NCBI GenBank assembly: GCA_036258055.1
Contig: DATAEK010000131.1
Span: 1 to 47,000 of the forward strand
Reading direction: 5' to 3'
DNA: 47,000 nt
Source: DATAEK01 sp036258055
GTDB taxonomy: Bacteria; Acidobacteriota; Vicinamibacteria; Vicinamibacterales; 2-12-FULL-66-21
In this document: positions 8,541 to 15,380 of the stretch, piece by piece
Layout: each line of letters opens with the position of its first letter
How positions within the stretch are numbered: position 1 is the first letter of the stretch
Position numbers and translations under genes: made by a program
Notes under the pieces: generated by a model
Database searches by the model: none
What the model saw: the letters and a program-made list of their open reading frames with translations, nothing else
Told to the model about the DNA's origin: nothing

Positions 8541-9302
8541 CTACTTGACGCTGCTGCTTTCGATCGGCGCCGCGGCCACAGCATACACGTGCCGGGTCTT
8601 GGCGCCCTGAAGCCAGACGACCGCACGCATGTGGTCCGCCTTCCACGTACGATCGAGGGCCAACTGGCCTTCGGCGACGGCTGCGTCCGCGCCCAGATCG
8701 CCGAGCGTCTGAAGTTTGCGGACGACTGCGGCATGCTGAAGCGTCCGCCCGCTGTTCTCGCCCCGGCGGACCGCCGACGTCAGGTCGTCTTCCGTGAGCG
8801 CTGCGATGACGTCGATCTTCTCGGCATCCTTCGGCGCGGCCGGCAGATCAACGGTCACTCGAACGGTTGGTCCCATCGCACGAGACGTGACGCGGAGCGG
8901 CAGGTGCGGGCGATCGGCAGCGGCGGCAATGGCCTTCTTTGCCTCCGATTGATCGCTGCCGACGAATCCGCTTCGTCCGTCCACGACCATCTGCGGCGTG
9001 AAGACGTCCTCCACGCCGAGCGCGCGCGCGTAAGCCTGCTGGCGATCGGTGTACACCTTCGAGGAAAACGGATCCTTCCAGCCAAGCCGATCCCAGTAGT
9101 CCACGTGGAGCTCCAGCGGAACGACGTCTGCTGACGGAACGGGCTGCTCACGGAGCAGCCGTCCGAGGAGCGCATCGGCCGGCGGGCAACTCGAACAGCC
9201 CTCGGAGGTGAAGAGCTCGACGAGAATCGGGGTGCGAGGCCCAGGCGCGTTCGCCGGCCACCCGGTCAGCACGAGCAATGCAACGATGACGGATGCCTTC
9301 AT
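8541..9302 (-). CDS. DUF1223 exported thioredoxin-like protein
   Basis: 253 residues. Signal peptide (about 1-19) followed by the DUF1223 hallmark VELFTSEGCSSCPPADALL (about 28-46), then HVDYWDRLGWKDPF, YTDRQQAYARALG and VFTPQMVVDG. The fold is thioredoxin-like with a CxxC at the usual position, so a periplasmic thiol/disulfide role is plausible, but no member that I know of is biochemically defined. C-terminal ~100 residues form a beta-rich domain typical of the family. Lies 60 bases downstream of yceI and 36 bases upstream of the ChaN-like gene, in the same direction. Confidence 0.9.
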   Translation of the reverse strand: MKASVIVALLVLTGWPANAPGPRTPILVELFTSEGCSSCPPADALLGRLLREQPVPSADVVPLELHVDYWDRLGWKDPFSSKVYTDRQQAYARALGVEDVFTPQMVVDGRSGFVGSDQSEAKKAIAAAADRPHLPLRVTSRAMGPTVRVTVDLPAAPKDAEKIDVIAALTEDDLTSAVRRGENSGRTLQHAAVVRKLQTLGDLGADAAVAEGQLALDRTWKADHMRAVVWLQGAKTRHVYAVAAAPIESSSVK

Positions 9303-9362
9303 GACGACAGTCGGCCCGCCGTTCGCGCGCCGATCTCACTCACTTTCTGCAAACGACGGCTG

Positions 9363-10046
9363 CTACTGTGAGCCGGCGGGACGTTTGTTGATCTCGATGT
9401 CGATGACGAGGCTGATCTCGTCGCCGACCATTGGCGTCGCTTCGATCATCCGGTTGTAGTTCAAGCCGAAGTCACGGCGATTCAGCTTCGTTGCTGCAGA
9501 CGCTCCCACCTTCAACGCGCCGTTCTGCTGCTTGATCGGCGGGGACGGGCCGTCCACGTCGAGCGTCACTTCCTTCGTCACGCCGTGGATCGTCAGATCG
9601 CCGATCAGCCGGAATTTCCCGTCACCTGCTGACTCGGCGCGCTTGGACTTGAAAGTGATCGTCGGGTAGGTCGCCACGTCGAAGAAGTTGTTCGAGCGCA
9701 GATCGTTGTCACGGCCCTGTACCCCGGTGTCGATGCCCGCGACATCAATCGTGACGTCGGCCTTGATGCTTTCGACCGCCTTGCCATCGTAGTCGACGGT
9801 GCCGGTCACGCGCCCGAGGGTTCCGCGGACCGTCGACACCATCATGTGTCGCACGCTGAAGTGCGCGGCGGTGTGCGACGAGTCGATCTGCCAGGTGTTG
9901 GGACCGAGCACCGGTTGCTGAGCGGCGGGCTGCTGGCCGGCAGGCTGCTGCCCAGCCGGCGGCGTCTGGCCGGCAGGCGGCGTTTGCGCCTGGATTGAAG
10001 CGGCCGTCAAGGCCACGACGAATACGAACGCTGCTGAACGTCTCAT
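9363..10046 (-). CDS. YceI-family exported lipocalin-like protein
   Basis: 227 residues. Signal peptide (about 1-20), then a Gln/Pro/Ala-rich linker made of four similar repeats (TPPAGQTPPAGQQPAGQQPA), then the YceI beta-barrel: WQIDSSHTAAHFSVRHMMVSTVRG, FFDVATYPTITFKS, TIHGVTKEVTLDV and NRRDFGLNYN. YceI proteins bind isoprenoid-type lipids in the periplasm and are often stress-induced. The start at 10046 is set by GGAGG 7 bases upstream (10054-10058); an in-frame start at 10124 would lack a signal sequence. A two-hairpin repeat lies upstream, between it and terC. Confidence 0.93.
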   Translation of the reverse strand: MRRSAAFVFVVALTAASIQAQTPPAGQTPPAGQQPAGQQPAAQQPVLGPNTWQIDSSHTAAHFSVRHMMVSTVRGTLGRVTGTVDYDGKAVESIKADVTIDVAGIDTGVQGRDNDLRSNNFFDVATYPTITFKSKRAESAGDGKFRLIGDLTIHGVTKEVTLDVDGPSPPIKQQNGALKVGASAATKLNRRDFGLNYNRMIEATPMVGDEISLVIDIEINKRPAGSQ

Positions 10047-10159
10047 GCAAAGACCTCCGAAGTGCGGCTTCGAGGATATCCGGAGTCGGCCGAGGATACC
10101 CCATATGACGCCCGGGCGCCGCAAGCTGTCCCCGGGGAGCAGGCAGCATTTCTCAGTTT

Positions 10160-10229
10160 GCCGTGGGGCCCCACCCCCACGGCCTGCCAGCGCTCGCTGC
10201 GGCTCAAGCTGTTCGCTCGCGCCGCTGGT
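10160..10229 (+). repeat. Two-hairpin dispersed repeat, copy 1
   Basis: Hairpin 1: GCCGTGGGG (10160-10168), loop CCCCAC, CCCCACGGC (10175-10183), 9 perfect pairs. Hairpin 2: CCAGCG (10187-10192) paired with CGCTGG (10223-10228). Copy 2 at 23350-23407 has the same plan, with stem changes that keep pairing. Sits in the 215-base gap between terC and yceI, which holds nothing else I recognise. Confidence 0.7.
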
Positions 10230-10261
10230 TTGCGGCGACAGCCTTTAGTCAGTTCTCTGAG

Positions 10262-11005
10262 TCATGCTTCCTCCGTGTACCGTTCGTGGAGCTGGACCGG
10301 CTCGCGGCGCCGTCTCAGACGCAAATTCAGCATTTCCACGAACACCGAGAAGCCCATCGCAAAGTAGATGTAGCCCTTGGGAATGTGCTGATCGAACCCT
10401 TCGCCCATGAGCGAGACGCCGATCAGCAGGAGGAAACTGAGTGCCAGCATCTTGATGGTTGGATGGCCATTGACAAAATGGCTGATCGACTCGGCTGACA
10501 ACATCATGATGGCCACCGCCACAATCACGGCGGAGACCATCACCCAGAGTTCGTCCACCATGCCAACGGCGGTGATCACCGAATCCAGCGAAAACACGAT
10601 ATCGAGAAACATGATCTGGATGACCACGCTGGTGAACGACGACGGCACTTTCTTCGAGGCGTGTCCTTCCTCCCCTTCCAGCTTGTCGTGGATCTCGTAG
10701 GTGCTCTTGGCGAGCAGGAACAGGCCGCCGAGGATGAGGATTAAGTCGCGACCGGAAATCTCCTGACCGAGGATGGTGAACCACGGCCTGGTCAGGCGAA
10801 TGATCCACGCAAGTGAGAACAGCAGCGCGATTCGCGTGAGCATCGCGCCGAGGAGGCCGACGCGACGCGCACGTGGTTGCTGCGCTGCCGACAGTTTGCC
10901 GGAGAGGATCGAGATGAAGATGATGTTGTCGACGCCGAGCACGATCTCGAGGAAGGTGAGCGTCGCAAAGGCAATCCAGATTTGAGGGTCGGTCAGCCAG
11001 TCCAT
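10262..11005 (-). CDS. TerC/YgdQ-family integral membrane protein
   Basis: 247 residues, about seven membrane segments. Characteristic motifs: FLEIVLGVDNIIFISIL near the N-terminus and MFLDIVFSLDSVITAVGM in the middle, each with the paired acidic residues inside a membrane helix that define TerC proteins, plus GQEISGRDLILILGGLFLL and KGYIYFAMGFSVFVE. Family members are tied to metal-ion (manganese, tellurite) resistance or loading of exported metalloenzymes. The gene upstream ends at 11005-11007, so the ATG at 11005 gives a TGATG coupling with AGAGGA 4-5 bases before it; the ATG at 11008 would abut that site. Third gene of the aconitase-family operon. Confidence 0.92.
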   Translation of the reverse strand: MDWLTDPQIWIAFATLTFLEIVLGVDNIIFISILSGKLSAAQQPRARRVGLLGAMLTRIALLFSLAWIIRLTRPWFTILGQEISGRDLILILGGLFLLAKSTYEIHDKLEGEEGHASKKVPSSFTSVVIQIMFLDIVFSLDSVITAVGMVDELWVMVSAVIVAVAIMMLSAESISHFVNGHPTIKMLALSFLLLIGVSLMGEGFDQHIPKGYIYFAMGFSVFVEMLNLRLRRRREPVQLHERYTEEA

Positions 11006-11409
11006 CATTTCCTCTGAATCGTGAAACGCAGCTCGGCGAAGCCGCCGATCTCGTAGTATTCGACCTTGAACCGCCGCGTGCCGCCCTGCAGCGGCACCGT
11101 GTCCACTTTCGACTCGTGAGGCTCCCACGCGTCCAGTACGAGCTCTCCATCGACCCACACGCGCGCGTCGTCATCGGCGATCATCGAGAGGTTCTCGCCG
11201 CGCATGGAGATGGTGGGCGTTTTCAAATCGGCTGATGCGCTGAGACGATAGGTGACTGGCTTGATCACGACTGAGCGGTCGATGACCATCCCAGGCGTCA
11301 TCGGAATGGGCTGCTGCGCGCGAAGCCGCATTCCGTACGCCGTGACCATCGTCAGCGCGCACGACAGCAGCACGACGGCCCGAACGGCGGGCGTGTGAAT
11401 GGGTGTCAT
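11005..11409 (-). CDS. Small exported protein with PA14-like C-terminal sequence
   Basis: 134 residues: hydrophobic leader (about 9-30) and a beta-rich body ending in VWVDGELVLDAWEPHESKVDTVPLQGG and RFKVEYYEIGGFAELRF. That pattern (a displayed V-D-G-x-L-V turn, DxW, then KVEYYE) resembles the core of PA14 sugar-binding domains, though the protein is shorter than a full PA14 domain. I do not assign a function. It starts 8 bases after the stop of the aconitase-family gene and overlaps the start of terC, so the three are likely co-transcribed. Confidence 0.7.
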   Translation of the reverse strand: MTPIHTPAVRAVVLLSCALTMVTAYGMRLRAQQPIPMTPGMVIDRSVVIKPVTYRLSASADLKTPTISMRGENLSMIADDDARVWVDGELVLDAWEPHESKVDTVPLQGGTRRFKVEYYEIGGFAELRFTIQRK

Positions 11410-11417
11410 CGACAGGA

Positions 11418-13478
11418 CTAGATCCCGTAGACCTCGGGCTTCCACTCGAGCCCAAGCTCGCCGGGCGGTGCCATGTAGCCGACCAGCGCGGAGGCGGCGA
11501 CGACCGCAGGGCTGGCAAGGTAGCCTTCGCCACCGAGCCCCATGCGGTTCTGCCAGTTGCGATTGAAGGAGGTGATCGCGCGCTGCCCCTTGGTCAGCGC
11601 GTCAGGCCCCTGACCGAAGCAGGGACCGCACCACGACTGTCGAATCTGCGCTCCGGCGGCCCTGAACACGTCCGCGATCGACTCCCCGCCCAGCCGCGGA
11701 TCGGGATGCTCGATTTGATGCCCCACACCGCCGGATCCCGGAAACACCGCGAATTCGCGCTCGGTCCTGCGCACGCCCCGCTCGCGTGCGGCGCGGATCA
11801 CGAGCGCCGCCTGCAGCAGGTCGTCGTAGCTGCCGTTCGTGCACGACCCGATCAGCGCCTTGTCGAAGGTGATCCGCTCGTGGGCCACATCCTCCGCTGG
11901 AAACGCGTTGCCCGGACTGAACGGCTTCGCGATCATCGGCCGTACGTCCGACAGATCGAACGCCTCGTCGATCTCGAAGCGCGCGTTGGCGCCCGGCCCG
12001 ATCCGCGGATACGGGAGATCGGGAATCCCCTTGGCGCGGTACCACGCGTAGGTCGTGTCGTCGGCCGCGAAGATGCCGTTGAGCGCTTCGGCTTCCGCCA
12101 TCATATTGGCGATGGTGTTGCGATACGCGATTGGCAGCTGCAGGTCGGCGTCGACGAGCTCGACTGACATCCCCTGCGACTGCTGCGCGCCCCATCGGCG
12201 CAGCAGTTCGAGCACGATGTCCTTGCCGCTGACCCAGGGCTGCAGCCTGCCGCGGAAAACGACGCGGCGCTGCTTCGCGAGCGTGAAGTACACGTAGCCG
12301 GTCGACCATCCGAACCCCAGCGTCGTCGACCCGACGCCGATCCCGACCGCGCCGTAGGCGCCGTAGGCACGGCTGTGCGAATCCGCTCCCGGGATGAACT
12401 GTCCCGGCATCACCAGCCCCTGCTCGGGGAAGTAGAAATGAAAGATGCCGTCACCGGGGGTCGCGTAATACGGCTTCGTGATGCCGTGCACCCTGGCGAA
12501 TTCGCGGCCGATCGCGGTCTGCTTGTCGTCGGCCTCGACGCCCGTGAACACGAAGTGGTCGTTGGCCACCGCGGCCTGTCGAGGATCGATGGTGTCGCCG
12601 CCGGTGATTTGATTGAACGTGTGGATCGAGAACGGCGCCGTGCCGTCTGACGCGGGCAGCAGATCCGCGTACACACGCAGCGTCAATCCCGGTATGAGAT
12701 CCGGCGCCTTGAGGTTCTTGTCGACGCGATGGGCCCAGATGATCTGCTCGGTCGTCGTCATGTTCCGCGCGTCGGCGTCACTGGCCCAGTCGACGACCGG
12801 CGTCGTCCGCACCGATTGCGCGAACTCACGGCGGCCCACGGCGAAGATCCCTCCGCTCCGGCGAATCTCTTCCTCCTTCGCCGCGAGCGGTACCGGCTCG
12901 TACGTCTTGTTCCGGGTCTCGTTCCTCAGCTGACGCGTGATGGGGTCGAAGCTGAACGCATCGCCGTCGCGCGCGTCCGCCACCGCCTCGGGACTCTGCA
13001 CGACATGCAGACCGAGATTGAAACTGTTGCGGCGGAAGATGTCGCCCATGTTGTTGCCGCAGACGACGACCATCTCGAGGCCGGCCTCTTCGGCCACACC
13101 CTTGAGCCCGGCCGGGCTCATCTCGCGGGAGGATCCGATCGCGAAGCGATCGCCGGCGATGACGAAGGTCTCGCCGCGGTGCACGCGCGCGCGGAAGTCC
13201 GGCATCAGATGGCGGAACGATCCGGCCTTCCACCGCTCATCGAGGGTGTCGAGGCTTTCGGACACGCAGTCGGCGGCGGGTGTGATCTGGTCCGTGTCGA
13301 TCGCATCGAGTTTCTTCGCGAACTTCGTGCCTGGCAGACTCTTTGGATCCCAGAAAATCAGGGCCTTGCCACGAATGCGCCTGGACGGTGCGGAGGTGGT
13401 GGCCGCAGCTGCGTCGCCTGCAGGCAGCGATGACTCCGTCACTCCCGGCTTCAAGCGCGCGGGCTCTATCGTGTGCAT
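11418..13478 (-). CDS. Aconitase-family hydro-lyase with the swivel domain at the N-terminus (LeuD-LeuC order)
   Basis: 686 residues. Residues ~35-200 form the swivel/small-subunit domain (DAIDTDQITPAAD; IGSSREM at 114-120; GNNMGDIFRRNSFNLGL). Residues ~238-686 are the catalytic large-subunit part (MTTTEQIIWAH; PGADSHS at 363-369; GSCTNG with Cys546; SWCGPC with Cys617 and Cys620; FNRNWQNRMG), so the three 4Fe-4S cysteines are present. Family enzymes isomerise citrate, isopropylmalate, homocitrate or methylcitrate-type acids. The order, swivel first, recalls AcnB without its N-terminal HEAT-like domain, and is the reverse of AcnA. The usual His after GSSRE is Met here, so substrate preference may differ. 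A standard acnA is at 33148-35895, so this is probably not the housekeeping aconitase. A Pro/Ala-rich leader (1-34) is of uncertain start. Confidence 0.85.
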   Translation of the reverse strand: MHTIEPARLKPGVTESSLPAGDAAAATTSAPSRRIRGKALIFWDPKSLPGTKFAKKLDAIDTDQITPAADCVSESLDTLDERWKAGSFRHLMPDFRARVHRGETFVIAGDRFAIGSSREMSPAGLKGVAEEAGLEMVVVCGNNMGDIFRRNSFNLGLHVVQSPEAVADARDGDAFSFDPITRQLRNETRNKTYEPVPLAAKEEEIRRSGGIFAVGRREFAQSVRTTPVVDWASDADARNMTTTEQIIWAHRVDKNLKAPDLIPGLTLRVYADLLPASDGTAPFSIHTFNQITGGDTIDPRQAAVANDHFVFTGVEADDKQTAIGREFARVHGITKPYYATPGDGIFHFYFPEQGLVMPGQFIPGADSHSRAYGAYGAVGIGVGSTTLGFGWSTGYVYFTLAKQRRVVFRGRLQPWVSGKDIVLELLRRWGAQQSQGMSVELVDADLQLPIAYRNTIANMMAEAEALNGIFAADDTTYAWYRAKGIPDLPYPRIGPGANARFEIDEAFDLSDVRPMIAKPFSPGNAFPAEDVAHERITFDKALIGSCTNGSYDDLLQAALVIRAARERGVRRTEREFAVFPGSGGVGHQIEHPDPRLGGESIADVFRAAGAQIRQSWCGPCFGQGPDALTKGQRAITSFNRNWQNRMGLGGEGYLASPAVVAASALVGYMAPPGELGLEWKPEVYGI

Positions 13479-13522
13479 ACGCTCACCATGCTAGCACTGG
13501 GACTCGGGCTCGGCGCTTCCGC

Positions 13523-13738
13523 TCAGTCCGCGTCAAGCGTGAACGGCTGGTATCCGTCGCACATCCGCACGGGGAGGGAGGGGTACTTGGGATATCGCGG
13601 GTCCGTGACCGACAAGCGGCAGAGGTAGAAACGCGATCCCCGCGTGCTCGTGACGACCTGCGCGTGCGTGCAGCTTGCGCAGAGCCCGACGCGCCGCACC
13701 TCGTCGGCTTGCCGCCCGTCGCGGGGATCGTTCATCAT
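13523..13738 (-). CDS. Small cysteine-rich conserved-type protein, function unknown
   Basis: 71 residues with four cysteines in a zinc-ribbon-like arrangement: CASC (20-23), YLCRL (40) and MCDGY (60), plus SRGSRFYLCRL and PRYPKYPSLPV. The spacing and the tidy end suggest a real small metal-binding protein; I recognise the pattern but know no function. Starts with two consecutive ATG codons (13738, 13735), only six bases from the apaG start on the other strand, with no AT-rich promoter between them. Confidence 0.65.
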   Translation of the reverse strand: MMNDPRDGRQADEVRRVGLCASCTHAQVVTSTRGSRFYLCRLSVTDPRYPKYPSLPVRMCDGYQPFTLDAD

Positions 13739-13744
13739 GCTCGC

Positions 13745-14134
13745 ATGTTCACGTCTGAAGCCGTGACCCGCGGCGTACGCGTGCGGGTGCAGTCCGAGTA
13801 CTCACCTGAACGATCGCAGCCGACGAAGAACCAGTGGTTTTTTCTCTATTCGGTCGCCATCGTCAACGAGGGCACGGAGACGATCCAGCTCCTCTCGCGT
13901 CACTGGCTCATCACCGACGGTGCGGGTCACATCGAAGAGATCCGTGGTCCGGGCGTCATCGGCAAGCAGCCGACGCTCGAGCCGGGCCAGTCGTTCGAGT
14001 ATACGTCCGGGTGTGCAATCAGCACGGCGTTCGGCGTAATGGAAGGCACCTACCAGATGGTCACGGCCGGCGGCGAGGCATTCGACGCGAAGATCGCGCC
14101 CTTCACGCTCAGCGGGCCCTACACGGTTCACTAG
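13745..14134 (+). CDS. apaG: ApaG/DUF525 fibronectin-III-like protein
   Basis: 129 residues, the usual length of ApaG. Motifs: SEAVTRGVRVRVQSEYSPERS, NQWFFLYSVAIVNEG, QLLSRHWLITDGAG, GPGVIGKQPTLEPGQSFEYTSG and GVMEGTYQM. ApaG folds as a fibronectin type III-like sandwich, binds nucleotides or pyrophosphate in some species, and also occurs as a domain in PDIP38 and F-box proteins; its precise bacterial role is unsettled. A longer upstream reading frame exists, but the family begins at this methionine. Divergent from the small Cys protein. Confidence 0.95.
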   Translation: MFTSEAVTRGVRVRVQSEYSPERSQPTKNQWFFLYSVAIVNEGTETIQLLSRHWLITDGAGHIEEIRGPGVIGKQPTLEPGQSFEYTSGCAISTAFGVMEGTYQMVTAGGEAFDAKIAPFTLSGPYTVH

Positions 14135-14140
14135 AGTGGG

Positions 14141-14182
14141 AACTCGGCGTTCGGCACTCAGGACTTGTCGCTCGGCGCTCCG
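14141..14182. repeat. Degenerate heptamer tract between convergent genes
   Basis: Six consecutive 7-base units: AACTCGG, CGTTCGG, CACTCAG, GACTTGT, CGCTCGG, CGCTCCG (consensus about NNCTCGG). Fills most of the 55-base gap between the apaG and aat stops. Confidence 0.5.
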
Positions 14183-14189
14183 AAACCCT

Positions 14190-14774
14190 TCAGAAGGCGC
14201 ACTCGCGCTCGATCGCGTGCGCCAGCCTGTCCAGATACTCTTCCTTCGGAATCTCTACGGCACCGAACTGCTCGAGATGGGGCGTGACCCATTGGGTGTC
14301 GAGCAAGGCGAAGCCCCGCGCGCGGAGGCGATCCACGAGCGCGACGAGGGCGACCTTGGACGCGTCGGTTTCGCGGTGGAACATCGACTCGCCGAAAAAC
14401 GCGGCGCCGAGCGAAACGCCGTAGAGCCCGCCGACGAGCCGTCCGTCCCGCCACGCTTCGACCGAGTGCGCGAACCCGCGCTCGTGTAACGCACAGTAGC
14501 TGCGGATGATCTCGTCGCTGATCCAGCTTCCAGGGTCGTCGGGATCCCGATCGATCTCCGCACACGCTCGGATCACGCCGCCAAAATCACGGTTCACCGC
14601 GATCTCGAAGTGGCCCTGCCGGTGGAGTCTGGCCAGACGGCGCGAGATGTGGAAGCCCTCGAGCGGGATGATGCCTCGGGGATCGGGTGAGAACCAACGG
14701 ATGTCGCCACCCTCCACGGCCATCGGAAACCAGCCGTTCGCGTAGCCGGAAAGGAGGACTCCGAGCGGGATCAT
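14190..14774 (-). CDS. aat: Leucyl/phenylalanyl-tRNA--protein transferase
   Basis: 194 residues, normal length. Diagnostic sequence: GYANGWFPMA, IRWFSPDPRGIIPL, FHISRRLAR, FGGVIRACAE, SWISDEIIRSYCALHERGFAHSVEAW, LVGGLYGVSLGAAFFGESMFH, ASKVALVALVDRL and LLDTQWVTPHLEQFGA. The enzyme adds Leu or Phe from tRNA to N-terminal Arg or Lys, marking proteins for ClpS/ClpAP. The start at 14774 lies 4 bases after the stop of the universal stress protein, suggesting co-transcription. Confidence 0.97.
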   Translation of the reverse strand: MIPLGVLLSGYANGWFPMAVEGGDIRWFSPDPRGIIPLEGFHISRRLARLHRQGHFEIAVNRDFGGVIRACAEIDRDPDDPGSWISDEIIRSYCALHERGFAHSVEAWRDGRLVGGLYGVSLGAAFFGESMFHRETDASKVALVALVDRLRARGFALLDTQWVTPHLEQFGAVEIPKEEYLDRLAHAIERECAF

Positions 14775-14778
14775 CGAG

Positions 14779-15198
14779 TCAACGCAGCACGAGCAGCGCG
14801 CAGCGGCCGCGTTCCACGAGCGCTCCGGCCAGCGCGGCGCCTTCGTCGTCGCCGTTCGGCGCCCGGATGATGGCGAGATCAATCGCGTGGGACTCGACGT
14901 AGCGGACGATCTCCTCCTCGGCCGGCCCGATTGCGATCACGATCTCGACGCCGAGGCGCTCCTGCTCATCGTCGGGAACGATCTGCGCGAGCCGCTCGCG
15001 CGCTTCCTCTTCTATCGCCTGATGGATCTCGGGCAGCTTGTCGGGCGTTACCTCGGCAGTCCAGCCCGCCGACAGCGGTTCGTCCACGGTGTAGAGGACG
15101 TGCAGCCTCGCGCCGAACGACTCGGCCAGCCGTTTGGCGAAGTCGACCGATCGATCGAAGGCTTCGTTCGCGCCACCGTGCAGAAGGACCTCTCGCAT
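14779..15198 (-). CDS. Universal stress protein (UspA family)
   Basis: 139 residues. MREVLLHGGANEAFDRSVDFAKRLAESFGARLHVLYTVDE gives the first beta-alpha unit, and IDLAIIRAPNGDDEGAALAGALVERGRCALLVLR the last. The ATP-binding G-x2-G-x9-G(S/T) motif is not intact (APNGDDEGAALAGALVERG), so this is probably a non-ATP-binding type. GGAG 7 bases upstream supports the start at 15198; longer in-frame starts upstream look non-coding. Forms an operon with aat. Divergent from the SulP gene. Confidence 0.85.
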   Translation of the reverse strand: MREVLLHGGANEAFDRSVDFAKRLAESFGARLHVLYTVDEPLSAGWTAEVTPDKLPEIHQAIEEEARERLAQIVPDDEQERLGVEIVIAIGPAEEEIVRYVESHAIDLAIIRAPNGDDEGAALAGALVERGRCALLVLR

Positions 15199-15345
15199 CC
15201 GTTCGCTCCTGACGATGTGTCGTCCGCTTTCAGGCGGACTGATCATTCTATGCGGCCTCCGCGGCGCCACTCGCCGATGAATACTCGCCCGCCGTACTCC
15301 GGCTCTCGCCGCAGTTCGCGTCGGCCGCTGAGGGAATCCGCATGC

Positions 15346-15351
15346 TACAAT
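15346..15351 (+). promoter_or_regulatory. -10-like element of the SulP transporter gene
   Basis: TACAAT followed by TG, the same octamer as before the cytochrome gene at 1333, 29 bases before the preferred start at 15381 in the divergent gap. Confidence 0.35.
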
Positions 15352-15380
15352 TGATCCACTCCCCGATACGTCTTAGCGGC

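Noticed and set aside
13497..13531. Possible third heptamer tract (CACTGGG, ACTCGGG, CTCGGCG...)
   Set aside because: Period breaks after three units and partly overlaps the end of the small Cys gene; too weak to call.
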